In this document: positions 33,552 through 41,613 of the stretch, in pieces
Layout: each line of letters begins with the position of its first letter
Numbering within the stretch: the first letter of the stretch is position 1
Source: Bacillota bacterium
Lineage (GTDB): Bacteria > Bacillota > Clostridia > Peptostreptococcales > Anaerovoracaceae
Length of the DNA stretch: 64,000 bases
Direction of reading: 5' to 3'
NCBI GenBank assembly: GCA_017557505.1
Contig: JAFYYP010000013.1
Coordinates: 1-64,000, forward strand
Position numbers and translations under genes: made by a program
Notes under the pieces: model-generated
Databases searched by the model: none
Seen by the model: only the letters and a program-made list of their open reading frames with translations
What the model was told of the DNA's origin: nothing

Positions 33552-34944
33552 ACAACTGAATATCCTCGACCGGAGCATTCCCGCGAGAACGCTCATCTTC
33601 AGTCTGGTCATCCCGAGTTTTATAGAAGAGCTCGGCCAGATCCTGACGATGTACGTCGATACGGCCATGGTCGGACGGCTCGGCGTCGACGCTTCCGCGG
33701 CAATAGCGGTCAACCAGCCGGTCCTGATGCTGACGAACGGCTTCAATTACGGCCTCGCCATCGGCTTTTCCGTCATGGTCGCACGATATATCGGCGAGGA
33801 CCATCCGGAAGATGCCAGAGAAGTCATGCGGAACGCCATGTTCCATATCCTGTGGTTCGGCGGTCTGCTGACCACGCTGTACATCTTTGTGATCGCGCCG
33901 AATTTCGCCCGCTGGATGAATGCGGATCCCTCGATCTGGGCAGACTCCCGCGCCTATATTTTCCACCTCGGGTGCACGCGCATGTTCCTGGCCATGCTTT
34001 CGATCAACAGCAATCTGCTGCGCGGTATGGGCGATACGAGGCGGCCGATGTTCTGCAATATCCTGCATAACGTTGTGAACGTGCTGTTCAATTATCTGCT
34101 GATCTATCCGACGCGCATCATCTCCGTGTTCGGTATGCGGATGACCATGATCGGTGCGGGCAAAGGTGTGGCAGGCGCGGCGATGGGAACGTCGCTCGCA
34201 AATATCTGCAGCGCGCTGTTGTCCATGTATTTTGTTCTGAGAAAGGACAACCGGATCACATTCGACCGCAGCCGCATCATCGGCGTCAACAGAAGGTTGC
34301 TCGGCCGGATCTACCGTCTGGGGCTTCCGATCGCTTTCGAACGGCTCGTCATCAGCAGCGGCCAGGTCGCGACGACACGCATGCTGGCGGGCCTCGGCAA
34401 CCACGTCGTGGCAGCCCACAGCTATGCCAATACGGCGGAATCCGTCTGCTACATGCCGATCAACGGCTTCGGCATTGCCGCCACTACGATCGTGGCCCAG
34501 TGGCTTGGCGCAGGCGATTCGAACAAGGCGATCGAACTGGGCAATAAATGCATCAAATATGCCTGCGAGGTCATGGCGGTCTGCGCGGTGTTGATGTATA
34601 TCTTCGCGCCGCAGCTCGTCGGCGTGTTCACAACGGATGAACAGGCCATCACCATGGCGTCCCAGGCATTGCGCGTACAGGCGTTTGCGGAACTGTTCGT
34701 GGCCATTGCCAATACGGTCAGCGGCATCCTGCGCGGCGCAGGCGATACGAAATATTCTTCCGTCCTGTCTATGATCGGTATGTGGGGCGTACGCGTGCCG
34801 CTGGCTTTCATCCTGATCCATTTCTTCGGTTTCGGCCTGATCGGCGTATGGCTGCCGATGGCCATCGACTGGACCATACGCTGCCTGCTGATGACGCTGC
34901 GGTACAAGCGCGGCAAGTGGCAGAACGTTTGGAAACCTGCATAG
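33535..34944 (+). CDS. MATE-family multidrug efflux transporter
   Basis: A 469-residue, 12-helix antiporter of the MATE (MatE/NorM/DinF) family. It starts LDRSIPARTLIFSLVIPSFIEEL and contains typical repeats such as YVDTAMVGRLGVDASAAIAV and, in the second half, GLGNHVVAAHSYANTAESV, GFGIAATTIVAQWLGAG. Two six-helix halves are evident. Substrates cannot be inferred; members use proton or sodium gradients. The ATG is inside the recombinase gene, suggesting coupled translation. Confidence 0.9.
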   Translation: MTGSRKQLNILDRSIPARTLIFSLVIPSFIEELGQILTMYVDTAMVGRLGVDASAAIAVNQPVLMLTNGFNYGLAIGFSVMVARYIGEDHPEDAREVMRNAMFHILWFGGLLTTLYIFVIAPNFARWMNADPSIWADSRAYIFHLGCTRMFLAMLSINSNLLRGMGDTRRPMFCNILHNVVNVLFNYLLIYPTRIISVFGMRMTMIGAGKGVAGAAMGTSLANICSALLSMYFVLRKDNRITFDRSRIIGVNRRLLGRIYRLGLPIAFERLVISSGQVATTRMLAGLGNHVVAAHSYANTAESVCYMPINGFGIAATTIVAQWLGAGDSNKAIELGNKCIKYACEVMAVCAVLMYIFAPQLVGVFTTDEQAITMASQALRVQAFAELFVAIANTVSGILRGAGDTKYSSVLSMIGMWGVRVPLAFILIHFFGFGLIGVWLPMAIDWTIRCLLMTLRYKRGKWQNVWKPA

Positions 34945-34971
34945 CTTAATTCCTGAAAACCTTTGAAAAAC

Positions 34972-36264
34972 ATGAATTTACAGACTTACGAATACCTTCA
35001 TGACAAATTCGGCATCGATGCCGATATCCTGCAGCGCACCGAGATGGCAGAAAGCAAGCTCGCGTGCGTGTTTTCCGATCTGGACGACATCCAGACTTTC
35101 AATCAGTACAAGGTGCTGCATCATTTTCAGAATAGCCGCATCAACGACCAGCACTTTGCCTGGAATACGGGTTACGGCTACGACGACGTCGGCAGAGCGG
35201 CTCTGGAACAGTTGTATGCGGACGTCTTCGGCGCGGAGGCTGGCCTTGTGCGTCCGACAATCGTAAACGGCACGCATGCGCTGGCTTCTGTCTATCTGGG
35301 GCTGCTTCGTCCGGGCGACGAGCTCATTTACTGCAACGGTGACCCGTACGACACTATGCAGACCGTGATCGGTTTAAAAGGTGACGCCTACGGCAATCTG
35401 AAGGAGTTTGGCGTCGTGTATAAACAGGTCGATCTGCTGCCCGGCGGCGAGATCGATCTGGAAGGCGTTAAGGCAGCCATCGGTCCGAAGACGAAGATGT
35501 GCGCACTGCAGCGTTCGCGCGGCTATACGTTCCGCAACGCCATGACCATCCCGCAGATCGAAGCGTGGGCTGCGGCCTGCAAATCGGTAAAACCGGACGT
35601 CATCTGCATGGTCGACAATTGCTACGGCGAGTTTACGGATACGAAGGAGCCTGTCGAAGCCGGCGCGGATATCATGGCCGGGTCCCTGATCAAGAATCCG
35701 GGCGGCGGACTGGCGCTTTCCGGCGGATACGTAGTAGGGAAGAAGGATCTCGTCGACAAGGTCGCGACACGGGTCACGAGTCCCGGAATAGGAGGGGAGT
35801 GCGGCCTGACGTTCGGCCAGACACGCAGCATGTTCCAGGGATTGTTCATCGCGCCGCGCGTGACCATCGGAGCGGTGAAGGGCGCTGCGCTCTGCGCGCA
35901 GGTATTCGCAGATCTGGGCTACGAAGTATGCCCGGGTCCGTCCGATCCGCGCAACGATATCGTGGAGGCCGTGAAGCTCGGATCACCCGAGGCGGTATGC
36001 GCGTTCTGTGAAGGCGTACAGGCGGCGGCGCCGATCGATTCTTACGTGACCCCGGTGCCATGGGATATGCCCGGTTATACCGATCAGATCATCATGGCGG
36101 CAGGGGCGTTCGTCGGAGGCAGTTCGATCGAACTGTCAGCCGATGCGCCGATGAGAGAACCGTATATCGTGTTCTTCCAGGGCGGGATCACGTACGAACA
36201 TGCGAAATTCGGCGTGATAAAAGCGCTGCAAACGTTGAAAGATAAAGGCTTGACGGACTTTTAA
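34972..36264 (+). CDS. PLP-dependent YnbB-family enzyme (methionine gamma-lyase / aluminium resistance family)
   Basis: A PLP enzyme of about 430 residues in the Cys/Met-metabolism superfamily, the branch labelled aluminium resistance or YnbB. Visible are the substrate-binding NTGYGYDDVGR, the cofactor region RPTIVNGTHALASVYLGLLRPGDELIY, Asp in MVDNCYGEFTD and the Schiff-base lysine in AGSLIKNPGGG. Start is uncertain: ATG 34972 is used; TTG 34963 is three codons upstream; neither has a clear ribosome site. This family usually lies beside miaA in Bacillota, as here. The true reaction in this organism is not known. Confidence 0.85.
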   Translation: MNLQTYEYLHDKFGIDADILQRTEMAESKLACVFSDLDDIQTFNQYKVLHHFQNSRINDQHFAWNTGYGYDDVGRAALEQLYADVFGAEAGLVRPTIVNGTHALASVYLGLLRPGDELIYCNGDPYDTMQTVIGLKGDAYGNLKEFGVVYKQVDLLPGGEIDLEGVKAAIGPKTKMCALQRSRGYTFRNAMTIPQIEAWAAACKSVKPDVICMVDNCYGEFTDTKEPVEAGADIMAGSLIKNPGGGLALSGGYVVGKKDLVDKVATRVTSPGIGGECGLTFGQTRSMFQGLFIAPRVTIGAVKGAALCAQVFADLGYEVCPGPSDPRNDIVEAVKLGSPEAVCAFCEGVQAAAPIDSYVTPVPWDMPGYTDQIIMAAGAFVGGSSIELSADAPMREPYIVFFQGGITYEHAKFGVIKALQTLKDKGLTDF

Positions 36265-36292
36265 AAAGTTTTGAAATTTTTTCGGAAAACCC

Positions 36293-36341
36293 TTGCAAAA
36301 GAACAAATGTTCTGCTATTATAGTGGTGCGAACAAATGTTT
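36293..36341 (+). promoter_or_regulatory. SOS promoter with two LexA boxes
   Basis: TTGCAA (36293-36298), a 17-bp spacer and TATTAT (36316-36321). One perfect palindromic LexA box GAACAAATGTTC (36301-36312) fills the spacer, and a second, GAACAAATGTTT (36330-36341), lies just past the start site. Binding there would block both polymerase entry and escape. Confidence 0.9.
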
Positions 36342-36364
36342 CTTTTGAAAAGAGGGAACGAAAA

Positions 36365-36673
36365 ATGACGAAACAAAGGAAGTACAGAATAGCAAATAAA
36401 GCAAGGTTCACCGCATTCATCGCGGTCCTGGTGATCGCGGCAACATTTATCCTGATCCCGGCGCTCGGATTCAATACCGCGTCAGGTGCCAGCACGCAGC
36501 AGTACATCCAGGTCAGAGTCGAAGCCGGCGATACGCTGTGGACGCTCGCGCAGGAATACGGACCGTCCGGCATGGACGTAAGAAACGTCATCTATGAGAT
36601 CTGCCAGCTCAACGGCATCACAGCGGCAGACCTGCAGGCAGGACAGTACATCACGATCCCGACGGAACTGTAA
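36365..36673 (+). CDS. SOS-controlled LysM membrane protein (YneA-like division inhibitor)
   Basis: A 102-residue protein: a basic N-terminus, one transmembrane helix at about 15-36 (FTAFIAVLVIAATFILIPAL), a short linker and a C-terminal LysM domain (VRVEAGDTLWTLAQEYG to GQYITIPTEL). This is the architecture of YneA, the Bacillus protein that delays division during DNA damage. AGAGGG precedes the ATG. Two LexA boxes sit on its promoter. In Bacillus yneA is divergent from lexA; no lexA gene is present here. Function as a division suppressor is inferred from architecture plus regulation. Confidence 0.85.
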   Translation: MTKQRKYRIANKARFTAFIAVLVIAATFILIPALGFNTASGASTQQYIQVRVEAGDTLWTLAQEYGPSGMDVRNVIYEICQLNGITAADLQAGQYITIPTEL

Positions 36674-36709
36674 GCTTTCCGGCTTCGGACAGTTGTATAC
36701 ACATTCTCC

Positions 36710-36740
36710 AAAAGCAGCGGATTCTTCTGCTGCTTTTCTG
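36710..36740 (+). terminator. Rho-independent terminator after the LysM gene
   Basis: AAAAGCAGC (36710-36718) pairs perfectly with GCTGCTTTT (36729-36737) around a 10-base loop; the 3' arm supplies the T-run. Confidence 0.85.
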
Positions 36741-36753
36741 ATATAAAATGGAT

Positions 36754-36759
36754 TATAAT
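36754..36759 (+). promoter_or_regulatory. Possible -10 for the DppA-type gene
   Basis: TATAAT at 36754-36759, 34 bp before the ATG. The matching -35 position (TGCTTT) is poor and lies inside the preceding terminator. Confidence 0.4.
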
Positions 36760-36793
36760 ATACCTGTAAGGCAAATATGCCAAGGAGGACTTT

Positions 36794-37591
36794 ATGAGAG
36801 TATTTATCAGCGCAGATATCGAAGGAACCGCTTTTACGACCGTATGGCCGGAAACGGACAAAGGAGAACTGGATTATCCCGCAGCAGCTCGTCAGATGAC
36901 CATGGAGGTCAAAGCTGCCTGTGAAGGTGCCATTGCAGCCGGTGCCGATTATATCGTGGTCAAGGACGCACACAGCAGCGGACGCAACATCGACCTGAAC
37001 GAGCTGCCCAAGTGCGTAGAGGTCATCCGCGCCAGCAACGGAAGCCCCAGAAGCATGGTCGAAGGCATTGAGGCAGGCTTCGACGCAGCCATGTTCATTG
37101 GCTATCATTCCGCCGCAGGTAAGATCGGCAATCCTTTATCCCATACCTATACGACGAAGACGACGCGCGTTCTGCTGAACGGCGAGGATTGCTCCGAATT
37201 CATGATCTACAGCTGGTGCGCAGCGTATTACGGTGTACCGACAGTCTTTCTGTCCGGTGACAAGATGCTGACAGAAGACAGCATGCACCTGCATCCGATG
37301 CTGAAGACCGTCTGGTCCAAGGACGGTTACGGCGGATATACCCGCTGCCGTCAGCCGCAGTACGTCTGTGACCTCATCCGGCAGGGGACGGAAGAGGCTC
37401 TGAAACAGGACCTGAGCAAGGCTATGTGCGAACTGCCCAAACATTTCGATCTGCAGATCTCCTATAAAGAACACAGAGATGCTGCGAGATACGTCAACTA
37501 TCCGGGCTTCGAAATGGTAGACAGCCATACGATCCGCATGCAGACAGACGATTATTATGAATTTCTGCGCTGCGTAGCGTTCGTATTCTAA
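36794..37591 (+). CDS. dppA: M55-family D-aminopeptidase (DppA-like)
   Basis: A 265-residue M55 zinc peptidase, the DppA family that cleaves D-Ala-containing dipeptides and forms a self-compartmentalised decamer in Bacillus. The N-terminal metal motif ISADIEGTA contains the conserved Asp-x-Glu-Gly, KDAHSSGRN holds the His ligand, and FIGYHSAAG is typical. Two more conserved stretches are GVPTVFLSGDKML and MHLHPMLKTVWSKDGYG. AAGGAGG precedes the ATG. Unlike Bacillus dppABCDE there are no transporter genes beside it. Together with the VanX-like enzyme at 16.5 kb it suggests use or recycling of D-amino-acid peptides. Confidence 0.92.
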   Translation: MRVFISADIEGTAFTTVWPETDKGELDYPAAARQMTMEVKAACEGAIAAGADYIVVKDAHSSGRNIDLNELPKCVEVIRASNGSPRSMVEGIEAGFDAAMFIGYHSAAGKIGNPLSHTYTTKTTRVLLNGEDCSEFMIYSWCAAYYGVPTVFLSGDKMLTEDSMHLHPMLKTVWSKDGYGGYTRCRQPQYVCDLIRQGTEEALKQDLSKAMCELPKHFDLQISYKEHRDAARYVNYPGFEMVDSHTIRMQTDDYYEFLRCVAFVF

Positions 37592-37606
37592 GGAAGGCGA
37601 TCGCCC

Positions 37607-37659
37607 TGCTGTTCTTTCTTCAGAACATTTGTTCGCAGGAGCGAACAGCAATTTTTTTT
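37607..37659 (+). terminator. Terminator after dppA, containing a LexA-box palindrome
   Basis: TGCTGTTC (37607-37614) pairs with GAACAGCA (37643-37650), followed by eight T. A smaller hairpin GTTCGC/GCGAAC (37631-37646) competes within it. The loop holds GAACATTTGTTC. Confidence 0.7.
37623..37634. promoter_or_regulatory. Palindromic LexA-box match without an obvious target gene
   Basis: GAACATTTGTTC is identical to the box in the recA promoter of this window. It sits within the dppA terminator loop, and no reading frame begins close by on either strand. Confidence 0.5.
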
Positions 37660-37843
37660 GTGTCTGAAAGGCAGGTGCGGTCCTTCGGGCCCAGGCAAGA
37701 ATAGTTTTCTAAACCCGGATAAAGGTATTCCTCAGGATCCGGGCAAGTATCGTCCTTTTGAATGATGCGTACGGTGACCGATCCGTCATGGCGGCGTATG
37801 CGGCACGGTAAATACGTAGCAGATCGTTGCAAAGTAATAAACG

Positions 37844-37917
37844 GTCACGGATTTGATCCGTTTGCCGTGACACAAATATAATGTCGCTGTGATCGGTCAC
37901 GATAATACAGTGACCGA
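37844..37917 (+). promoter_or_regulatory. Promoter flanked by two inverted-repeat operators
   Basis: TTGATC (37853-37858), an 18-bp spacer and TATAAT (37877-37882). GTCACGG (37844-37850) and CCGTGAC (37865-37871) flank the -35, and TCGGTCAC (37893-37900) with GTGACCGA (37910-37917) form a perfect repeat over the start region. A further CGGTGACCG copy lies at 37772-37780. The shared GTGACCG core suggests one dimeric regulator, which I cannot identify. Confidence 0.6.
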
Positions 37918-38113
37918 ACGATAGTTTTTAAGGATTGTTACGGTACGCGTAAGTCCGCTGCGGACCGTAACGCTCAGATCGATACGACCAGAAGAAATCA
38001 CGGCGGTAAAGACCGTCTGCAGGGGTTTTCTGCGACAGTACGGAAAACAGACTTAATTTTAAAGGTATCATATATCGACAAAACAAAAAAAATCGCTTAA
38101 ATCGGCGATTTTT
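37889..38113 (+). ncRNA. Candidate small RNA transcript between promoter and terminator
   Basis: In the 591-bp gene-free stretch 37592-38182, a promoter at 37853-37882 and a terminator at 38088-38113 bound about 225 bp with no credible coding frame. The stretch holds GTTACGG/CCGTAAC (37937-37971), which encloses GTCCGC-T-GCGGAC (37953-37965), and ACGG/CCGT further on. This is the layout of an independent small RNA. Transcription is inferred; no family is recognised. The rest of the gap (37660-37840) shows only a GGTGACCG copy. Confidence 0.35.
38088..38113. terminator. Bidirectional terminator
   Basis: AAAAATCGC (38088-38096) pairs with GCGATTTTT (38105-38113) around an 8-base loop. The A-run before it gives a T-run on the minus strand, so it can act both ways. 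Confidence 0.75.
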
Positions 38114-38182
38114 GGCTTCGTGTCCGGAAAGCATTGAAATTTCAACGGTTTCCGACATTCTTTATGTATAAAGGGTATCAAA

Positions 38183-38530
38183 ATGGCTAAAATGGAGACA
38201 CATCTGCAGGGAAACTTTACAGAGATCGTGGAATTCATCCATCAGCAGCTCTGGGAACAGAGCGCATCGCTGAGTCTTGAAGAAACCTATGTCAATAAAG
38301 TTGAAAACAAGCGTATCGAGCTTCGGGTCTACGAACGGTTCAGCTATACAGGAGGCAACCGCGCAAGCCTGACAGTGTTGTTTACAGAAACGGAAGACGG
38401 AGTCGATCTGTGCGGTGTGGCGACAGGAGGAAGTCAGGCATTGTTCTGGAAGATCAACACCTGGGGAGAAGCCGCATTCCTGGAGACACTTGAAACTGCA
38501 GTATCTGCGTGGAATCAGCAGCATGCGTGA
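38183..38530 (+). CDS. DUF6054-like small protein
   Basis: A 115-residue soluble protein with the pattern of a small conserved clostridial family (DUF6054, recalled by eye): an N-terminal strand (METHLQGNFTEIVEFIHQQL), the central RVYERFSYTGGNRASLTVLF and the C-terminal GGSQALFWKINTWGEAAFLETL. There is no signal peptide, membrane helix or catalytic motif. Function is unknown. It stands alone between the 590-bp regulatory gap and the convergent molybdoenzyme gene. No clear promoter or ribosome site was found (a weak AAAGGGT lies 8 bp before the ATG). Confidence 0.7.
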   Translation: MAKMETHLQGNFTEIVEFIHQQLWEQSASLSLEETYVNKVENKRIELRVYERFSYTGGNRASLTVLFTETEDGVDLCGVATGGSQALFWKINTWGEAAFLETLETAVSAWNQQHA

Positions 38531-38563
38531 GAGACCCCCGGGGGACCCGTTTATCCCGTATTA

Positions 38564-38595
38564 TCTATTCCCAAAACTGTGATTTTAGGAATAGA
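38564..38595. repeat. Intergenic hairpin
   Basis: TCTATTCC (38564-38571) pairs with GGAATAGA (38588-38595), and AAAA/TTTT continue the stem inward past one mismatch. There is no T-run, so it is not a standard terminator. The rest of the 38531-38719 gap shows nothing recognisable. Confidence 0.5.
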
Positions 38596-38719
38596 TAGAT
38601 CAATTCAATAACGAAATTTATTTACGGTCAACCTAACCCCTTTTCACGTTGAACAGACAAAAATATGTACTGCTATTACGATAAGGAACATCTTCAGGAA
38701 AATAGGTGATTTGCAAACA

Positions 38720-38759
38720 AAAACAGCCCGGATGGATCAAATGCCGTCCGGGCTGTTTT
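38720..38759. terminator. Strong bidirectional terminator between convergent units
   Basis: AAAACAGCCCGG (38720-38731) pairs with CCGGGCTGTTTT (38748-38759), and the stem continues inward by four pairs. It ends 7 bp from the stop codon of the minus-strand molybdoenzyme gene and can also stop transcripts coming from the DUF6054-like gene. Confidence 0.9.
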
Positions 38760-38765
38760 CTTTTG

Positions 38766-41612
38766 TTATTTCGCCGGTTTTTGGCCTTCTGCAGCCTCGT
38801 ACTTACGCACGTCTACCAGGTTCGTATGCTGCGGGTTGCCCTTTGCCACAGGCGACGGTTTATACGTATAGGTCAGCACATTGATGCTTCCTCTCGTATC
38901 GACACCGTTCTCATCCGGCGTATACCATCCGCCTTGTGAAAGTGCTACGGCGCCGCGGATGATGCGGTCTGTCACAAAGGCCGGGATGCGCACGGTGCCG
39001 CGGTCGTTGTAGACTTCGATCATGTCGCCGTCTTCGATGCCGCGCACGGAAGCATCCTTCGGATTGATCCACAGCGCGGGCGGATCCAGTTCCTCCATCC
39101 ATTGGTTCTGGTCGTGGATGGAATGGCAGCGCCGCTTCGTGTGGTAACCCATCAGCTGCAGCGGATAGCGGTTGAGTCCCGCGTAGTCCGTCGGTCCTTC
39201 CGGCCCGTCGAACCACTTGGGGATGCCGCCGATATCGGCCTTGTGCATATCGTACAGCGTCTTGCTGAAGATCTCGATCTTGCCGCTGGGTGTCGCGAAC
39301 GGTACTCCTTCTTTGATCTGCTTCGTAAACGGCACGGGTTCTGCGCAGGGGCCGGAATACATGTGTCCTCCCCTCTCCATGAACGTGTCGAAGTCAGGCA
39401 GTTCGGGTTCATTCGGCAGCAGGTCTTCGTTATAGATCTTGCGCACCCAGTCCTGACGTGTTTCGCAGCCGTCCGTGAATTCGCTGTAAATGCCCATTTC
39501 AGCCGCGACCATCTTCATCCATTCGTATTCGAACACAGACCCGAACAGCGGTTCTGTGCACTGGTTTGCGTACAGGACGTAATCGTCGGAATTCCAGACG
39601 CTTGGCATAGTCTGCGTTTCGAACAGAGACGCGCCGGGCAGCACGATGTCCGACCAGCGCACGCTCGGCGTGTAGAACAGATCGGAATTGACGATCAGTT
39701 CGCACTTCGACGTATCGCTGAGGATGCGTTTCGTGTCGTTGATATCCGAATGCTGGTTGATCAGGATGTTGGAAGCAAGGTTGAACAGCAGCTTGATGCC
39801 GCACGGCAGTTTATCTGCACCTTTGATGCCATCTTCTTCGGCGGTCATCGTCTCCCATTTGTCGATGATCTTGCTCCACAGGAATACAGGCGTGCTGTAT
39901 TTGACCCCGTTTTCCGGTTTGAACATCTCCTGAGCTTCGTAATGGCCGTTCGGTGTGACTGTACCGGCGGAACCGCCGCCGGGGATGCCGACGTTGCCCG
40001 TCATCGCGGAAAGCGCCGCAAGCGCGCGGATCGCATTCTCGCCGATGAACGTTCTCTGCAGACCAAGGCCAGGCTGGATGCTGGCAGGTTTCGTCGTTGC
40101 ATACTCGACGGCCAGGCGTTCGATCGTCTCAGCGGGAACGCCGGTGATCTCTTCAGCCCATTTCGGATCGCGGACGACGCCGTCCTGGAGACCGAACAGA
40201 TAGCTCTTGTAGCTCTCCCCTACGGGCACGCCTTCCGGCATGTGCGCTTCGTCGAAACCGATGCAGAACTTATTCATGAATTCCTGATCCTGCAGGTTTT
40301 TCTGGAAGATCACGAAGGCCATGGCGTTAGCCAGTGCGCAGTCGGAACCCGGTTTCAAACCGATCCATTCGTCGGCGAACGTCAACGCGGATTCGCTCTG
40401 GCGCGGGTCGATGACGATGATCTTAACGCCCTGCTCCTTCGCTTTTGCAAAATAATAGTTGCGGAACGGGCCGATGATGGTCTCGGCGGTATTGTGACCC
40501 CACAGGATGATCAGTTTGGAATTCAGCACGTCCGCGGGATGCGGTGCTGTGCGTTCCGTGCCGTAGATATACTGTGTGATGTAATTCGCCTGGGCGCTGC
40601 TGTAGGAATTGTAATGCTGCAGATAGCCGCCGTCGAGGCAAAGCAGGCGCTTCATCAGATGGTCGGGTCTCGCCACGGCGCATACGCCGGTGGAATAGAT
40701 CAGATAGCGGCTGCCGGGACCGTACTTTTCGCCGGTCTCCTTGATCTTTGCAGCGATCTCTTTCGCAGCCTCTTCGTAACTGATCCTCTTAAACTTTCCG
40801 GAACCCCTCTCTTCCCTTCTTTTCATGGGATAACGAAGTCTGCGGGACGTTAAGAACGTATGGCGGTAGCCGCGGCCTCTCGGGCAGGTGCGCAGCTGTA
40901 CGCCGCCGATCGAAGTATCCGCGGAGATATCCAGGACACAACCTTCTGCGACCCAGACTTCGAGTTTGCAGTTGCCGCCGCAGTTGTTGACGCCGGCAGA
41001 ACGGATCATATGAGGTTCTTCGACTTGTATAGGCGGCATGGGCTTCCAATCCCAGCAGCCGAAGTCTTCCGCGCCGATCTCGGTCACGAGAGCCTTGGGC
41101 TCGAGACACGCCAAAGATTCCAGAGCTTCGCAGACAAAGCTCAGTTCCGCAGTCATGGGAACGGCAGTTTGCGCTCTTAATTGTTTACAGAATTCTTTTA
41201 CTGTATCTAAAGTGAATCTGTCGATGAAAGCCTGGATGACGAGGTCGGCATTGGCAGTCCCCTTCAGGCCGCATGCGCTGATGTATTCCAGGAAACGCAG
41301 CTGTTCGCCGAGGAAATCCGCCGGATTGCCGTCCATATGTACCGGCTCGTAACCGTACGCTTTGTAGAAGCAGATGCAATCATACGTCGTACGGTCGATC
41401 AGGATATCGCCGTGACCCTTGCAGGCCGACGCCCACATGGGAATATAAACGTCCGCGTCCGTTCCTTTGAACAGATCGTCGTACTGCTGGTCTTCGATCT
41501 CGCTCAGAATGCCATAGCACGCGCATTCATCGCGCCAGCGGTCGAGATCTTCGAAAAACGTGCGCAGCAGATGGGTATTATACAGAAAAGTTTTGCTGTT
41601 TTTAAACGTCAT
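38766..41612 (-). CDS. TorD-like chaperone domain fused to DMSO-reductase-family molybdoenzyme
   Basis: A 948-residue protein. Residues 1 to about 165 resemble TorD/DmsD-type maturation chaperones (CICFYKAYGYEP then NPADFLGEQLRFLEYI). From about 200 on it is a molybdopterin oxidoreductase of the DmsA/TorA/BisC class: cluster region NNCGGNCKLEVWVAEGC with RTCPRGRGYRHTF, IYSTG, YNSYSSAQANYI (likely Mo-ligand serine), LWGHNTAETIIGP, IDPRQSESA and a C-terminal MopB domain. Three cluster cysteines (C211, C215, C243) are present; the first is replaced by G207. There is no twin-arginine signal, so the enzyme should be cytoplasmic. It is last in an operon with the FAD protein (1 bp upstream) and the ferredoxin. 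The electron acceptor is unknown. Confidence 0.9.
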   Translation of the reverse strand: MTFKNSKTFLYNTHLLRTFFEDLDRWRDECACYGILSEIEDQQYDDLFKGTDADVYIPMWASACKGHGDILIDRTTYDCICFYKAYGYEPVHMDGNPADFLGEQLRFLEYISACGLKGTANADLVIQAFIDRFTLDTVKEFCKQLRAQTAVPMTAELSFVCEALESLACLEPKALVTEIGAEDFGCWDWKPMPPIQVEEPHMIRSAGVNNCGGNCKLEVWVAEGCVLDISADTSIGGVQLRTCPRGRGYRHTFLTSRRLRYPMKRREERGSGKFKRISYEEAAKEIAAKIKETGEKYGPGSRYLIYSTGVCAVARPDHLMKRLLCLDGGYLQHYNSYSSAQANYITQYIYGTERTAPHPADVLNSKLIILWGHNTAETIIGPFRNYYFAKAKEQGVKIIVIDPRQSESALTFADEWIGLKPGSDCALANAMAFVIFQKNLQDQEFMNKFCIGFDEAHMPEGVPVGESYKSYLFGLQDGVVRDPKWAEEITGVPAETIERLAVEYATTKPASIQPGLGLQRTFIGENAIRALAALSAMTGNVGIPGGGSAGTVTPNGHYEAQEMFKPENGVKYSTPVFLWSKIIDKWETMTAEEDGIKGADKLPCGIKLLFNLASNILINQHSDINDTKRILSDTSKCELIVNSDLFYTPSVRWSDIVLPGASLFETQTMPSVWNSDDYVLYANQCTEPLFGSVFEYEWMKMVAAEMGIYSEFTDGCETRQDWVRKIYNEDLLPNEPELPDFDTFMERGGHMYSGPCAEPVPFTKQIKEGVPFATPSGKIEIFSKTLYDMHKADIGGIPKWFDGPEGPTDYAGLNRYPLQLMGYHTKRRCHSIHDQNQWMEELDPPALWINPKDASVRGIEDGDMIEVYNDRGTVRIPAFVTDRIIRGAVALSQGGWYTPDENGVDTRGSINVLTYTYKPSPVAKGNPQHTNLVDVRKYEAAEGQKPAK

Positions 41613-41613
41613 A

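Noticed and set aside
37709..38158. Short minus-strand frames of 60-76 codons in the gene-free stretch
   Set aside because: No ribosome sites, no family resemblance, and they run through the operator repeats and terminator.
39102..40853. A 583-codon open frame opposite the molybdoenzyme
   Set aside because: Same reason: antisense composition without conserved motifs.
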